Made by a program: the position numbers and the translations under genes. A stretch of DNA of 64,000 nt from Hippopus hippopus (taxonomy: Eukaryota; Mollusca; Bivalvia; Cardiida; Cardiidae): positions 30,302,122 through 30,366,121 of the forward strand of contig OX328101.1 of assembly GCA_946811185.2 (NCBI GenBank), read 5' to 3'. Below, piece after piece: positions 11,702 through 21,527 of the stretch. The notes beneath the pieces were generated by a model. That model saw only the letters and a list, made by a program, of their open reading frames with translations. It was not told where the DNA came from and made no database searches. The number at the start of each line of letters is the position of its first letter. The first letter of the stretch is position 1.

Positions 11702-11849
11702 AGTTTCTATCGTGGTTTATCGTTCAATAAACCACGGTTGTGAGTTATGAGGCACAAAAAATAATCCACGAGTGCGATAGCCCGAGTGGTTTATTTATTG
11801 GGCCTCATAACTCACAACGTGGTTTATTGAACGATAAACCATAATAGAA
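11702..11849. repeat. hairpin element with ~55-bp arms
   Basis: TTTCTATCGTGGTTTATCGTTCAATAAACCACG...TGTGAGTTATGAGGC on the left is mirrored by GCCTCATAACTCACAACGTGGTTTATTGAACGATAAACC on the right. About 40 bases of loop carry CACGAGTGCGATAGCCCGAG. Each arm itself contains a smaller inverted repeat around GGTTTATCGTTCAATAAACC. Confidence 0.85.
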
Positions 11850-12335
11850 AGAAGATTATTTCGATTCTAACATGGCCAACTCTTAATGAAAGGAAAACAA
11901 GTTCATACTTAGAGTAAAAACGCGGATGCAGATTATATTCCATTGAATAACTTACTTACTTTATACAGAATGACGTCACTCTACATAGAATGACGTAGAT
12001 TTTACCACGCTTTCGTTGCACTGTGTATATAGAGCCGAATTCACGTGTTATATTAGAATTTCTATTTTTCCACATTTTTTCAGGTATATATTCAATTATG
12101 AAATAAATTCGCCACAAAAGCAACTTCAGTTGTGTTTCTGTCTCAGCCGGCTAGTCTTCGAATTTAGAATCAGAACAAAGGTTACCATTGTTGGTGGATA
12201 CGGTTTACGTGTCTACACTTACTATCTAAGCAATGGGACTAACAAGTTCTGGACGAAAAAAAAAAAGAACTGTTTTTACGTGTATCAAAGCACAATTTAT
12301 ATGTTACAATTGTGAACAACGAGCATTACAATTTG
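11850..12335. other. intergenic; duplicated AGAATGACGT motif
   Basis: AGAATGACGTCACTC and AGAATGACGTAGATT lie 18 bp apart at about 11968-11999; TGACGTCA is also a CRE-type palindrome. The frame at 12016-12315 has no recognisable features. Confidence 0.4.
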
Positions 12336-12418
12336 CGTTGTCTGCGCATGTCATATTCTTCGAAGATTCGACCTGTCCGTTGTCTGCGCATGTCATATTC
12401 TTCGAAAATTCGACCTGT
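12336..12418. repeat. 42-bp direct duplication
   Basis: CGTTGTCTGCGCATGTCATATTCTTCGAAGATTCGACCTGT at 12336-12377 is repeated with one internal difference at 12378-12418. It abuts the larger duplicated block that starts at about 12410. Confidence 0.9.
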
Positions 12419-12839
12419 TTGCTATGACGCATCACCCATCCCCCAATACTTGGGGAAAGTAGGGCTTATACCGAAGCTATTAGCCTGTTACCCAAGCATG
12501 TAGGGGCTGTTTTCATAAATGGCCGATGCATAGGTTACATGCTAGCCGATCATAGCTGAATGAATCGCACCAGGTAGCGTTTTATTGAGTAAAAGTTTAT
12601 TTCATTTTGAAATTCAAAGTAACGGTTGTTGTTTTGAAAAGTAGTCCGGTTCTGTACCCAGAATGCCCAAATTAGAAAGATGTGTATTTGTAGAATGCCA
12701 TCTAGCGGGAGATAATGCGACCTGTCAGCTATGACGCATCACCGATCCCATATACTAGGGAAAAGTAGGGCTTATACCGAAGTTATTACCCAAGCCTGTA
12801 GGGGCTATTTTAATAAATGGCCGATGCATAGGTTGCATC
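12410..12839. repeat. duplicated block X-Y-X' upstream of gene
   Basis: Segment X (12410-12537: GACCTGTTTGCTATGACGCATCACC ... GGCCGATGCATAGGTTACAT) recurs as X' at 12718-12839, 308 bp downstream. Between them lies Y (about 12533-12715: GATCATAGCTGAATGAATCGCACCAGGTAGCG ... GCCATCTAGCGGGAGATAATG). A second Y copy lies at 13421-13602, inside intron 1 of the predicted gene, so exon 1 falls between X' and Y'. Confidence 0.88.
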
Positions 12840-12938
12840 ACTCTCTTGCACTACGGATCATTCCCATTCACCTCTGTAGTTGGCTCAGAAAGTAGTCCGT
12901 CATCAAGTGATATTTTCGTCACATGACCATAACTCAAA

Positions 12939-15107
12939 ATGGCGACACAAACGCCGGTGAAAGAAAGACCAATCGATTGTTTTTTGTGCTGTTCAAACAG
13001 CATACGGCCAATCAGACTTAGTGGTAGGAAATGTGAAAAAGGGGGATTTTCTGAAAAGCTTAAATGTCTTTTAAAGGACGATAACTTGTTTTTTAATCTT
13101 ACAAACTTAGATCCATCGGTGTGTCGAAACAGTTGTCATCATTCATGGGCGCAGCAATCTTTTTTACAATTGGCGTAAGATTCTGATCAATAAAGAAGCT
13201 TGAAAAAATAGTTCCATTGTATACAGGTAAGTTCATCAGTTTGAATGCACCTATAATGTATCCGGAATCATATTTCCTTTGTCTACTTTATTATGTTACA
13301 CATGAAACAGTTAAACTGTAACAAAACATGTTTTCCTCGGTTTGACAAGATTCTTGTCATTTAGCCCGTTACAGAGATGTATGGTGAGTGTAACGAACGA
13401 CAACTCTGCTCGGAGATTGAAGTTACATGCCAGCTGATCATGGCTGAATGAATCGCACCAGATAGGGTTTTATTGTGTAAACATTTATTTGATTTTGAAA
13501 TTCAAAGTAACGGATGTCGTTTTGAAAAGTAGTCCGGATCTGTACCCAGAATGACTAAATTAGATGTGTATTTGTAGAATGCCATCTAGCGGGAGATAAT
13601 GTTACAATTTGAAATTGGATCGAGTACCGGAAACACGCTCGCCACTTGTCGCGAGGAAGTTTTGTGTTAGTCGATAACATAAGTGTGTAAATCATCCTTG
13701 TGTATGTTCTCTCTCGTTTCCGGCTAAACCATGCGTGGGAGCGTATTCGTAGATTAAAAATAGTCAAGTGTTAAAATGACTGAGTATTTGTTTATTGGTT
13801 GGGTTTTTTTTTTATTCGATGATTGGTCGAATAAGTCTACAAAGGCAAAAAATAGCGGCTTTTGTGGATGATGTACATGTATATCAAAATCTGTCTACAC
13901 GAAACGTGTGAGCGTGCACTCTGATCTTGGATATTTACCGTCCGCTTGTTTATTCAAGACTGTAACATGAAAACCTTTCTGAGTTTCGCTGGATTGCATT
14001 TTCAGCCGTCGAAAGAGCAATATGGTTGGCCATAAAAGATTTAAAGGGATAAATACAACTATTATTTTTTCCAGATTCTTAATCACTGTATACAACTACA
14101 TGTCGTCTTCTTTGAAAAATAGTGCAGGCACTAGTCCTAATCATTCATGTGAGCAATCAAAAGTGCTGGTAAACTGTTTTCAAACCATTGCCTGTTTGAA
14201 CAATCATGATAACGATTATAATAGTGAGTGCTTTATTCACAAGAGTGCCTGTAAGTAGTTTCCGTGTTTGGTAGATGTTGATAAAATAAGACCCCTCAGC
14301 CCTTGAACAAATGATTTTATGCACTGGTGTATTTACAGAGAAACTTTTTTAAGACATTGTTGGAAAAGGAGAAATTGCTTGTAAAAAGCAGAGTCTCCTT
14401 TTCCCACAATATTTTCTATTTTGTCAAAGAACTTCCGCTCATTTGTATCATTTTGGACATTGCCGTCTGCAGTAGCTTTTCATTTTGAAGAGTTAAAAAA
14501 AGAATAATAGGAAAGGGATTAGATAAACTGATGTAGCATTTTACTATGTGCAAAAACCAGGTTTATATCATTTTTTTTTTTTTGTTCAGCTTTTTGTGCA
14601 CATCGGACAACCTTTTTCAGCTTTGTGTGCATATCGCATCATTTTCAAATCTCAAATACTATTCAGGATACAAACGCTTTTGATATTGAGAATCTGTCGG
14701 TTCAAAAGAACTTTGTTTCACATCTGAAATGGTAAATCTCATCAATTAATTGGCCTCATAAAGACACAGTTTTTTAAGTTTAAAGACATACAAAATGTTT
14801 TCCCTACACTGAAGATGAAGATCAGACTGCTGATAAAAATCGTCCCTGTCAAGCATTTGCCTTAAAATGTAAATCCAGAATAAGAAGACTATCAAGTCTT
14901 GACGAAATGAAAACGAACCCTGGGGCTCGTATTAGTCCATTTCCGGATCTTTTCCAATCTAGAATCAGTTTGAGATTGCATTTAAAAAGTGAAACTATCA
15001 AAGAATATGAAACCCGTTCATTACATTTCAAAGAGCAGGGTTTAATTCTCCCAAAAGCTGTAGTCAAAAGAACACTTGATACCCACAAAACAAAATCTCG
15101 GATTTAA
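12939..15107 (+). CDS. predicted three-exon gene, unknown small Cys protein
   Basis: I do not recognise this protein. Predicted exons are 12939-13174, 14075-14250 and 14815-15107 (about 233 aa). Exon 1 starts at an ATG in a good context (CAAAATGGCG) and ends GGC|GTAAGA in phase 2. Exon 2 begins after TTTTTTCCAG, completes that codon as Ala and ends CCT|GTAAGT in phase 1. Exon 3 follows a CCCTACACTGAAG acceptor and completes a Tyr codon; an acceptor 6 bp further on is equally in phase. AATAAA overlaps the stop. Seen in the protein: an N-terminal CFLCC, then SGRKCEK, EKLKCLL and VCRNSCHH, a Cys spacing that loosely recalls ZAD-like N-terminal zinc modules (inference). The middle is Ser/Asn-rich, and the basic, charged C-terminus contains LKSETIKEYE and PKAVVKRT. 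If exon 1 is not spliced, it reads through to a stop at 13176 (79 aa). It could also be a decayed or transposon-borne gene. Confidence 0.45.
13421..13602. repeat. second copy of segment Y (Y')
   Basis: AGTTACATGCCAGCTGATCATGGCTGAATGAATCGCACCAG through GCCATCTAGCGGGAGATAATG matches 12533-12715 closely, including AAAGTAGTCCGG and TGTACCCAGAATG. It lies in intron 1 of the predicted gene. Confidence 0.88.
14287..14482. mobile_element. MITE family D relic in intron 2
   Basis: ACATTGTTGGAAAAGGAGAAATTGCTTG and CAGAGTCTCCTTTTCCCACAATATTTTCTA form the family D palindrome, and the right half follows (TTTGTATCATTTTGGACAT...GCCGTCTGCAG). It lies between predicted exons 2 and 3 of the gene at 12939. Confidence 0.65.
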
Positions 15108-15112
15108 ATAAA
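15107..15112 (+). promoter_or_regulatory. AATAAA polyadenylation signal
   Basis: AATAAA begins on the last base of the TAA stop at 15105-15107 of the predicted three-exon gene. This supports 15107 as the end of the reading frame. The hexamer is common in AT-rich DNA, so it is only supporting evidence. Confidence 0.4.
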
Positions 15113-15838
15113 GAATGAAGTTTGCATAGAAGAAAGCTTTGATATACTGCGATAGCCCGACTTTGACAATTTATGCAAATGCAGTTTTTGAGAAAATGGG
15201 ACAGAATTTACATAAAGATTCAAATTTTAAATCCCGGAATAATTCTTAATCATTTTAACAAACAAGAAAATCTTGCTTTGATTGACAGGCCATTTCCCAA
15301 ACTGTTGGAAGATTAAAGAAGGGTTTTGAAATTCAAGCCAGATTTTTCAATACAAAAAGACAAAGTCAAGCGGCAGAAGAAAAAGAGATAAAGTGAATTA
15401 GGAACTCTCACCAGCTGTAATACTATTTCCGGCTTGTAATTGTGTAACATATTCGAAGTGGGGGGCTGTCTTACGGCTCAGTGGTTAACACGTTTGTATT
15501 TGTTACATTTAATTTCCCTTTTTGTCATGATGTTTTCAAAGATGGCCATTGGAATATTGCTTAGTTTTTCAATACAAATGGACAGACTCAGCGATAGACA
15601 AGATTTAAAAAAGAACATCGGAAATCAACTGCATTACTATATCAGGCCTTTAGGAGTCTTACATATCTAGAGCCTTTTCACTTTACTACAGTTGTGTGGA
15701 ACAGCAGTCATTAGCTTAGCTGAAAAGAACATATTTTACAAGAGTTTTGAAACAAGTGTCAATTTTTTTAAAAACCATTTTGTAGAGTAGGAAAAAATCT
15801 GCAAGAAGTAAGGTTTAACACATATTTTCACATAAAAA
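15113..15838. other. intergenic, no gene recognised
   Basis: The frame at 15440-15670 (76 codons) shows no domain. No repeat family boundary is identified. Confidence 0.4.
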
Positions 15839-16101
15839 TGAGCCGTGCTCTGTGAAAAAGGGGTTTAATGCATCTGCGAAAAGTATCGGCCCAGGTCAGC
15901 CTGTGCAGTCCGCGCAGGCTGACCTGGACCAAAACTTTTCGCTATTGGTCAATTTTCTGTATGTACAAGGACCAGTCTACCTATTGATGAAGTCGGTTAT
16001 TACAAAAAACTTTGCTATCATGGAACCCTAATCATGTGATGGCTTGCTTGATATCATATATCACGGAGATGCATTAAGCCCTCTTTTGGAAAAAGGCTTT
16101 A
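15839..16101. mobile_element. MITE family B copy
   Basis: Starts TGAGCCGTGCTCTGTGAAAAAGGGGTTTAATGCATCTGCG. The core is CCAGGTCAGCCTGTGCAGTCCGCGCAGGCTGACCTGG, a near-perfect palindrome. It ends around GATGCATTAAGCCCTCTTTTGG. The left and right ends are inverted repeats of each other. Confidence 0.85.
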
Positions 16102-16159
16102 ATATAATTGTAACAGAAGATATAGTTCGCTGCTGAATATGACCAATATCTAGTCCCTC

Positions 16160-16930
16160 TTCGGGACCACCGACATCCTTATCTTATACTTAATTTTGAG
16201 CAGATGTTAGGTAGACTTCAGACACGTCTGATCCTGGGCTAAACTGTCCGCAAAGCATATTAATATGATGCCTAAAGTATACCTAGGGTCACCACTGACA
16301 TATTTATCGCCAAGATGGCGCAGGTTAGTTTTGTGATAATGTGAAGAGGTCATATTAAAGTCCTTCAACAAATCTATATCAATCAGATACCGTTAACACT
16401 TTATATACTCAACGATCCCCCATCATCTCCTTTTCCCTCAAAGTTTTCCGTCCTTTCTAAGACCGGCCCCATTATCTGAGACACGTTTAGATTGTCGACT
16501 GCAAGTGATTTCAGTTTGGGCAAGTCTGAAATCCTGTCTTGTATTGAAGACTTAAGGACTTTCAACGACCTTATCTCTAATTTGAGCAGATATAGCTAGG
16601 ACTTCATACATGTATTGAAGCTTCGTTAAAGCTGCAAGTTGTGCAAAGCAATCGAAAGTTATCACGGACGACGAGCCAAGGTTATTACAAAGACAGCGCG
16701 GGCTAGTTCTCTGACGACATGTAGAGAACATCTTAAGTCCATTTAATTCATTTAGCTGTCTAAGAATTGTGACTTCGTACAGGTCTGAGGCTTGGTTGAA
16801 ACTGTCTTGAAAGGACCTCGAGTTGCCTGGTGCATGCGAAAGATAATAAGCCAAAGTTATCACAAAGGTGACGTGGGTTAAGTCAGTGACGACGTCAAGA
16901 GACCATCTTCAGGACCTTCAACAAATCTGC
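16160..16930 (-). pseudogene. decayed leucine-rich-repeat-like sequence
   Basis: Read on the minus strand, two conceptual frames hold Leu-spaced segments: LRQLNELNGLKMF and FAQLAALTKLQYMYEV in one frame (from 16863), and LLKLEIRSLKVL and ISDLPKLKSLAV in the next (16595 down to a stop at 16401). The frame breaks at about 16596, where an in-frame TAG occurs. At DNA level the unit is repeated: CTTATCTCTAATTTGAGCAGATATAGCTAGGACTTCA near 16570 has a degraded partner near 16180, and GTGATAACTTTGG/GTAATAACCTTGG-type strings recur. The Leu spacing suggests LRRs, but no full 24-residue consensus is visible. It could be a remnant of an LRR gene tail; an intact spliced gene cannot be excluded. Confidence 0.4.
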
Positions 16931-17332
16931 CCCAAATTTATATAGATATCTTTAACCTTTAAGTGCTCGGTAAAACTTTAAATATTTTTGTAAACAATGA
17001 AGTTTAGATACATCTGTCCTTTGCAGACAGTATAGTTTAACAATATGCAGCCTGGCCTTGGATCTACACTGTCTTGTAGTTTGCGAAATAATCTGTCACA
17101 TTGTCCTTGAAATTACAGTTATCTGGTCTCCTTTCCCGGAGAGAAAAAAACATTAAATTTACAGGCAATGAGCGGCATTGAAGTAAGTATTAATTTAAGG
17201 CGTTACACACGTCTACAGCTTGATCATTACTCTCTTTCAATAACATTTGGATGACTGAAGTATCCGAAAGGTCACCAGAGCACGTATTTACCAACCGGTC
17301 TTAATAACATTCTCAGTCTAAATATCAAGAAT

Positions 17333-17421
17333 TCTCTACATTTTAAAGTAACGCAATCTCTGATTGGCTGAAATAAATAATGGTTTAGCCAGTCAGAGAT
17401 TGCATTACTTTCTAAATGGAG
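17333..17421. repeat. hairpin MITE (family E)
   Basis: TTTTAAAGTAACGCAATCTCTGATTGGCTGAAA at about 17341-17373 is mirrored by TTTAGCCAGTCAGAGATTGCATTACTTTCTAAA at 17384-17416. It is the same family as 7525-7625. The minus-strand frame 17272-17565 spans it and is not a gene. Confidence 0.75.
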
Positions 17422-17552
17422 AGTAAGAACAAGAATACAAGACAGAATGGTTCGTGAATACGGCATACAACAAGCCATGTTGACCACTAGATGGCTTAGT
17501 TTTGTTCTGTTACAACGTGCTGGGGCCGTTAAGAAATGGTAATCATATAACT

Positions 17553-17748
17553 CTTTATCAAACAATTCCGTGTTTAGAGACCTTGAGTGAGGAAGATTTT
17601 AAAAACATGGGAAAAGGAGAAAATGTTTTTCCCCTTTTGATACAATGTTTTCTGCCCTTTCAAAGACTGACCTCAACATTTGAGCCACATTGAATTAGTC
17701 GTCTGCAAATACTTATGTCTAAGATTTTGCCGTCCTTTAAAGACTTAC
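17553..17748. mobile_element. MITE family D copy
   Basis: CAAACAATTCCGTGTTTAGAGACCTTGAG, then AACATGGGAAAAGGAGAAAATG and CCCCTTTTGATACAATGTTTTCTGCCCTTTCAAAG, then the right half with GAGCCACATTGAATTAGTCGTCTGCAAATAC. Its right end runs directly into the family A copy at 17749. Confidence 0.7.
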
Positions 17749-17945
17749 CTTTAAGCTGCTAAATAAACAGAATGAAGATTTCTAGCCAATAGTATAGGCC
17801 GAAACAGTGCGATTTCAAAAGGTTTGTTGCTGAAAAAACTAACCGTATCGGACAGTGTAGATTCAAGATCAGACTGCACAGAACGTGCAGTCTGATCTTG
17901 ATCTATACTGTCCGCAAAAGGTAAGTGAGTCGCACTTAGCAACCT
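17749..17945. mobile_element. MITE family A copy
   Basis: AAGCTGCTAAATAAACAGAATGAAG at the left and GTAAGTGAGTCGCACTTAGCAACCTAAGGAC at the right. The core GATCAGACTGCACAGAACGTGCAGTCTGATC at 17869 is a perfect palindrome. Confidence 0.85.
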
Positions 17946-18104
17946 AAGGACTACAAACTTGAAAAGCCTTTGTCAGAGGGACTCCAAAATAGTACGTAAT
18001 AGTTCTGAAAGTACCTTAATACCGTATACTTGTAAAATACAGTGTTTGCCTAACCCGATACCAATGACAATGCATGTAAATCCGTTTTGATAACAAATAT
18101 GACG

Positions 18105-18321
18105 TTAATCTTTACCGGAAGACAACATTCGTTTACTTTTCCAAATTGAAAGTATTTGCAGGTGACACTTTAAAATGATGAAACTTGTCTTTTAAAGGTT
18201 GGGGAAAAAATGGAAAAGGGGGGTGAGCTGGTCAGTAGTATTTTGTTCGTTTCCCATAATGTTTTCAAAAGCCTTCTTCATCAGGGTAGCTAAAATTCGG
18301 GATTGTTTGGTAAATGTTTAA
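18105..18321. mobile_element. MITE family D copy
   Basis: TTAATCTTTACCGGAAGACAACATTCG at the left and CGGGATTGTTTGGTAAATGTTTAA at the right. The central palindrome is damaged (GGAAAAAATGGAAAAGG against GTTTCCCATAATG). Confidence 0.7.
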
Positions 18322-18344
18322 ACTGAGTAATAATAAGAAATTAA

Positions 18345-18973
18345 ACAGAAATTTCTATCTCATAGTAGAAACTGAAATATTCATTGCAGTCTGATCTTGA
18401 TGTACCCTGTCGGCAAAAAGGTTACAGTATTAGTTGTACGGTCAGGTGGCAGGGGACTTGCAAACTTGTTCACGGCTGTGGTGAATCATGTCGTCCCGAG
18501 CCGAAGGCGAGGTGGCGACATGATTCACCACAGCCGTGAACAAGTTTCCAAGTCCCCTGCCACCTGACCGTACAACGAATTTATTATACTGCAAAGTCTT
18601 ACCATTCCAACGTGTATTAAGCGAATTTTACCTGTTTTTTGGTTTCAAAAATTGAGTACGCTGACGAAGTAGAATTTCCCTTCTGAGTGTCCCAATTCAA
18701 TGAAAACTGACGTCACTAGGAACTGACGTCACTGAAACCTTGGTAAAACGTGCAGTTTGGTGCATAATCTTGATGTTAATCTTGATCGACACCGCCATTT
18801 TGGATGTTGTGTTGAAAGTGTAATTATGTATACGGGGCTCCCGAAAGGGAAACGGCTTTTACGTTGGTTTTGCCAGTGTACATGATATATATCTTCGGGG
18901 CATATTATCCAATCAGATCACGAGAAATTTCTTTGCAGTATAATAAACTCGCGCCTACCAGCCGAGGATTTAA
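18345..18973. mobile_element. MITE family A, split by hairpin element
   Basis: The left portion 18345-18429 ends GCAGTCTGATCTTGATGTACCCTGTCGGCAAAAAGGTTACAGTA. The right portion 18944-18973 resumes TAAACTCGCGCCTACCAGCCGAGGATTTAA. Joining across one TA restores the family's '...CAGTGAGTCGCGCTTAGCAGCCTAAGGGTTAA' end. The left half of this copy is poorly preserved. Confidence 0.7.
18430..18943. mobile_element. 514-bp TA-flanked element with 70-bp hairpin
   Basis: Starts TTAGTTGTACGGTCAGG and ends CTTTGCAGTATAA. Bases 18434-18575 fold into a near-perfect stem-loop: ACTTGTTCACGGCTGTGGTG and its inverse flank a loop with GAGCCGAAGGCGAG. A 17-bp inverted repeat (TTTATTATACTGCAAAG at about 18580; its inverse ends the element) frames the remainder. 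A duplicated TGACGTCACT motif lies near 18709-18733. A second copy, about 90% identical by eye, is at 41221-41747. TA on both sides suggests a TA-targeting (Tc1/mariner-like) non-autonomous element. Confidence 0.88.
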
Positions 18974-19169
18974 TAAATGAGCGATAGTTCAAGATCTCTA
19001 AGAACTACAAAAGAATGAAAATATTGTGATAAAAATAAATTAATTCTTGTTTTCACAGGTGTACGTGAGTTCGTTGGCCAATATTTGAAACCTATTTTAT
19101 ATTCCCTGAATACTGTCCAACGGTCTCGCCTATTTCTGATGAGTAAACACTGATATCTCCTTGTCTGTC

Positions 19170-19276
19170 ACTCTGTGACTGTGTGTGTCTGTCTGTCTTT
19201 TTGTATCTCTGTCTGTCTGTCTGTCTTTCTGTGTGTCTCTCTCTCCGTCTCTCTGTCTCTGTCTCTCTCTCTCTCA
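19170..19276. repeat. CTGT/CT-rich microsatellite
   Basis: A run of GTCTGTCTGTCT, TCTGTCTGT and TCTCTCTC variants. The two overlapping frames on opposite strands here encode low-complexity runs and are not genes. Confidence 0.9.
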
Positions 19277-19481
19277 ACCAAATGTCCTACCATCTCCTGA
19301 GTTTCTCATCGACAATATCATAATGATCCCATTACGGTCTATAATACATGATTATTTTATTTTCAAAACAAGTAAATACTTCATTTATTAAAATGTTTTC
19401 CAGGAAATCCGCATTTTCTCCGTTTTTCACCTGTGCATGTCAGAACCAATAGAAATCGAATCTCTGTACCGTCACACCATT

Positions 19482-19695
19482 TTAACCCTTATCCTGCTAA
19501 ACAAGTGAAATGAAACTTTCAAAACCGATAGTAAAAACCCAAATTTTGCTATTTTAAAGGTATTTTGGAGGGAAATGGTCTCTCCTTACCGGAAAGTGTA
19601 GATCCAAGATCAGACTGCAAGTTCTGTGCAGCCTGATCTTGATCTACACTGTCAGCAAAAGGTCCTTGAGTCGCGCTTAGCAGTCTAAGTGTTAA
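19482..19695. mobile_element. MITE family A, full copy
   Basis: Starts TTAACCCTTATCCTGCTAAAC and ends GCGCTTAGCAGTCTAAGTGTTAA. The palindrome is slightly eroded (GATCAGACTGCAAGTTCTGTGCAGCCTGATC). It contains the family's left-arm phrase AAAACCCAAATTTTGCTATTTTAAAGG. Confidence 0.9.
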
Positions 19696-19821
19696 TAAAT
19701 ACATGTAAAATGGTTTCATTTAATCCTTAAAGCACTAAATTAATGATTTGGATCATTTTGACTTAGAAAAAAAGCTCGAAATGTTGCTACTTGTTGTTTC
19801 TGTTAAGATATGTAACATAGT

Positions 19822-19926
19822 ATCGGACCGTGTAGATCTAAGATCAGACTACACGTTCTGTGCAGTCTTATCTTGATTTACACTGACTGCAAAAAACAGC
19901 AATCCGTTCCAGGGCTTTAAGTGTTA
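19822..19926. mobile_element. MITE family A, right half
   Basis: ATCGGACCGTGTAGATCTAAGATCAGACTACACG through TTACACTGACTGCAAAA and a degraded terminus ending GTGTTAA. The SINE at 19932 follows almost directly. Confidence 0.65.
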
Positions 19927-19931
19927 AGTAG

Positions 19932-20115
19932 ATGCCCGGTAGGCTAGTGGCTCTGCTGGAAACACGGTACCAGACAAGTACTCGAAGGGTTGTGAGCTCG
20001 ATTTCTTGCTTCCTAAAACTCCATTCGAGTACTGACGATAGTCTCTGCGATTGGATTTATTCCTCTCTCACCGCTGATCATTGTTTTGTTTCGACAAATG
20101 TTATGTGGGAAAAAA
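19932..20115 (+). mobile_element. SINE family G, degraded head
   Basis: The tRNA-like head is weak (GCCCGGTAGGCTAGTGG ... GTTGTGAGCTCGATTTC). The body is clear: TACTGACGATAGTCTCTGCGATTGG, CTCTCACCGCTGATCATTG, TTCGACAAATGTTATGTGGG. Confidence 0.7.
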
Positions 20116-20127
20116 GTCAGTAAAAGC

Positions 20128-20230
20128 ATACACGTGTTACTAAGGTTAAAATGCATGGAAGCATGTGGGATAAAGAGAACTTGCTCACCACAAGTTGCTT
20201 CTCTTTTTTGCCACAAAGTTTTATTTTAGC
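20128..20230. mobile_element. MITE family D relic
   Basis: ATGTGGGATAAAGAGAACTTGCTCACCACAAGTTGCTTCTCTTTTTTGCCACA is a palindrome with the family D layout. Confidence 0.45.
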
Positions 20231-20409
20231 AATCTCCAAGACGAAAGTAGTCGAGAATTCATATTCGCAGGCCAAGGAAACGACCACTACGTGGATCTTA
20301 AGAAAGTGATCGCAAAAATTGGCTTGCGAAGATATCGAGCATTGTGTTCATAAAGTGATAATTTCTGTAGAGATAATTTCAACACATCATCCTAGTTCTC
20401 CTTCTGTAG

Positions 20410-20644
20410 GGGTCTTGCGTGGCTCAGTGGCAAAGTGTGAACTTGTGACCTAAAGGTCCCGGGTTCGAGCCTCACTGAATCAACTGGGTCTTTCGTGGGA
20501 GCGTCTTTAACCGAGATACTTCAGAGCCCCAGCCTAGTACTGGTGAAACTCAGGATAAACATGAATAATGTTAGCTGTCTCCGTAATATGACTAAAATAG
20601 TGTTGAAAGCGGCGTAAAAAAAATCATTCAAACAATCAACTAAA
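20410..20644 (+). mobile_element. tRNA-derived SINE, family F, with target duplication
   Basis: The head has GCGTGGCTCAGTGGCAAAG (A box) and CCCGGGTTCGAGCC (B box). The body has GGGTCTTTCGTGGGAGCG, CAGAGCCCCAGCCTAGTACTGGTGAAACTCAGG and GTGTTGAAAGCGGCGTAAA, with an (ATCA)-like tail. CTCCTTCTGTAG at 20398-20409 and CTCCTGCTGTAG at 20645-20656 are the 12-bp target duplication with one mismatch. Confidence 0.88.
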
Positions 20645-20656
20645 CTCCTGCTGTAG

Positions 20657-21132
20657 AACATACCATGTTATCCCGCTTTTACTCTTATCGTGGTCTAATT
20701 ATAGTTTTCTGAACAGCTGCGACTCCATTGTTTTTATTTAACAATGTAGTTAAAGCCGGTATTTTATCTGTTTTCAGACTCACTATAGTAATGTATCATC
20801 AAAATACTAATTAACAAGGTAGTTAAGCCGGTGTTTTCAGACTTAGTATAGTAGCGTATCATCAAAGTACTAATTAAGACAACTATGATATTCATTATTA
20901 CTGCATTTACAAAATAAAAAGATGTACATAATTTATATCATATAGTGTTTTCGGAACATAATTTACGGTAAACTACTTATTTTAAAACGTATTTGTAATA
21001 TGTGAATGGGAAATATCAATAAAATACTCCTTTGTTTATTCAACTGGATAACAGCTTCCACCGTTTTCTAGCCGTTTGTTGTTAGCTATTACAAGTGTCA
21101 AAAGAGAGCCGATAAATCAAGAGCATTTTAAT
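20657..21132. other. intergenic; short direct repeat
   Basis: About 20750-20880 carries a roughly 60-bp direct duplication (GCCGGTATTTTATCTGTTTTCAGACTCACTATAGTAATGTATCATCAAAATACTAATTAA and a shorter second copy). No gene is seen. Confidence 0.5.
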
Positions 21133-21335
21133 TTAACCCTTATCCTGCTAAATAAGTAAAATGAAACTTTAAAGCCTATAGTAAAAACCCAAATTTCGCT
21201 AATTCAAAGGTAATTTTTTGTGGGAAAGGATGTCCTTATCGGACAGTGTAGGTCAAAGATCAGACTGCACGTTGTGCAGTCTGATCTTGATCTACACTGC
21301 CCCCAAAAGTCAGCGTTCAACAGCCTAAGGGTTTA
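21133..21335. mobile_element. MITE family A, full copy
   Basis: TTAACCCTTATCCTGCTAAATAAG to AACAGCCTAAGGGTTTA. The palindrome centre lost bases (CTGCACGTTGTGCAG in place of CTGCACGTTCTGTGCAG). Confidence 0.9.
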
Positions 21336-21527
21336 TTGTCGTTAAACTAGCATCCATATTCATCAAAGCTTTGATGAACGTATGGAAATACTATCCATTT
21401 AAACACAGTTTATTTCATAGGCTTGACCAAAAGCAAGCGGACGTGCAGACACAATATGAATGTACGGTCTGATCTTAATCTGTGCCGTCTATCAAAGCCG
21501 TTTTTCAGACCTATTGCGTTGAAAAAA

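Noticed and set aside
19092..19391. Antiparallel frames of Arg/Glu/Thr- and Ser/Leu-rich peptides.
   Set aside because: Direct product of a CTGT/CT microsatellite.
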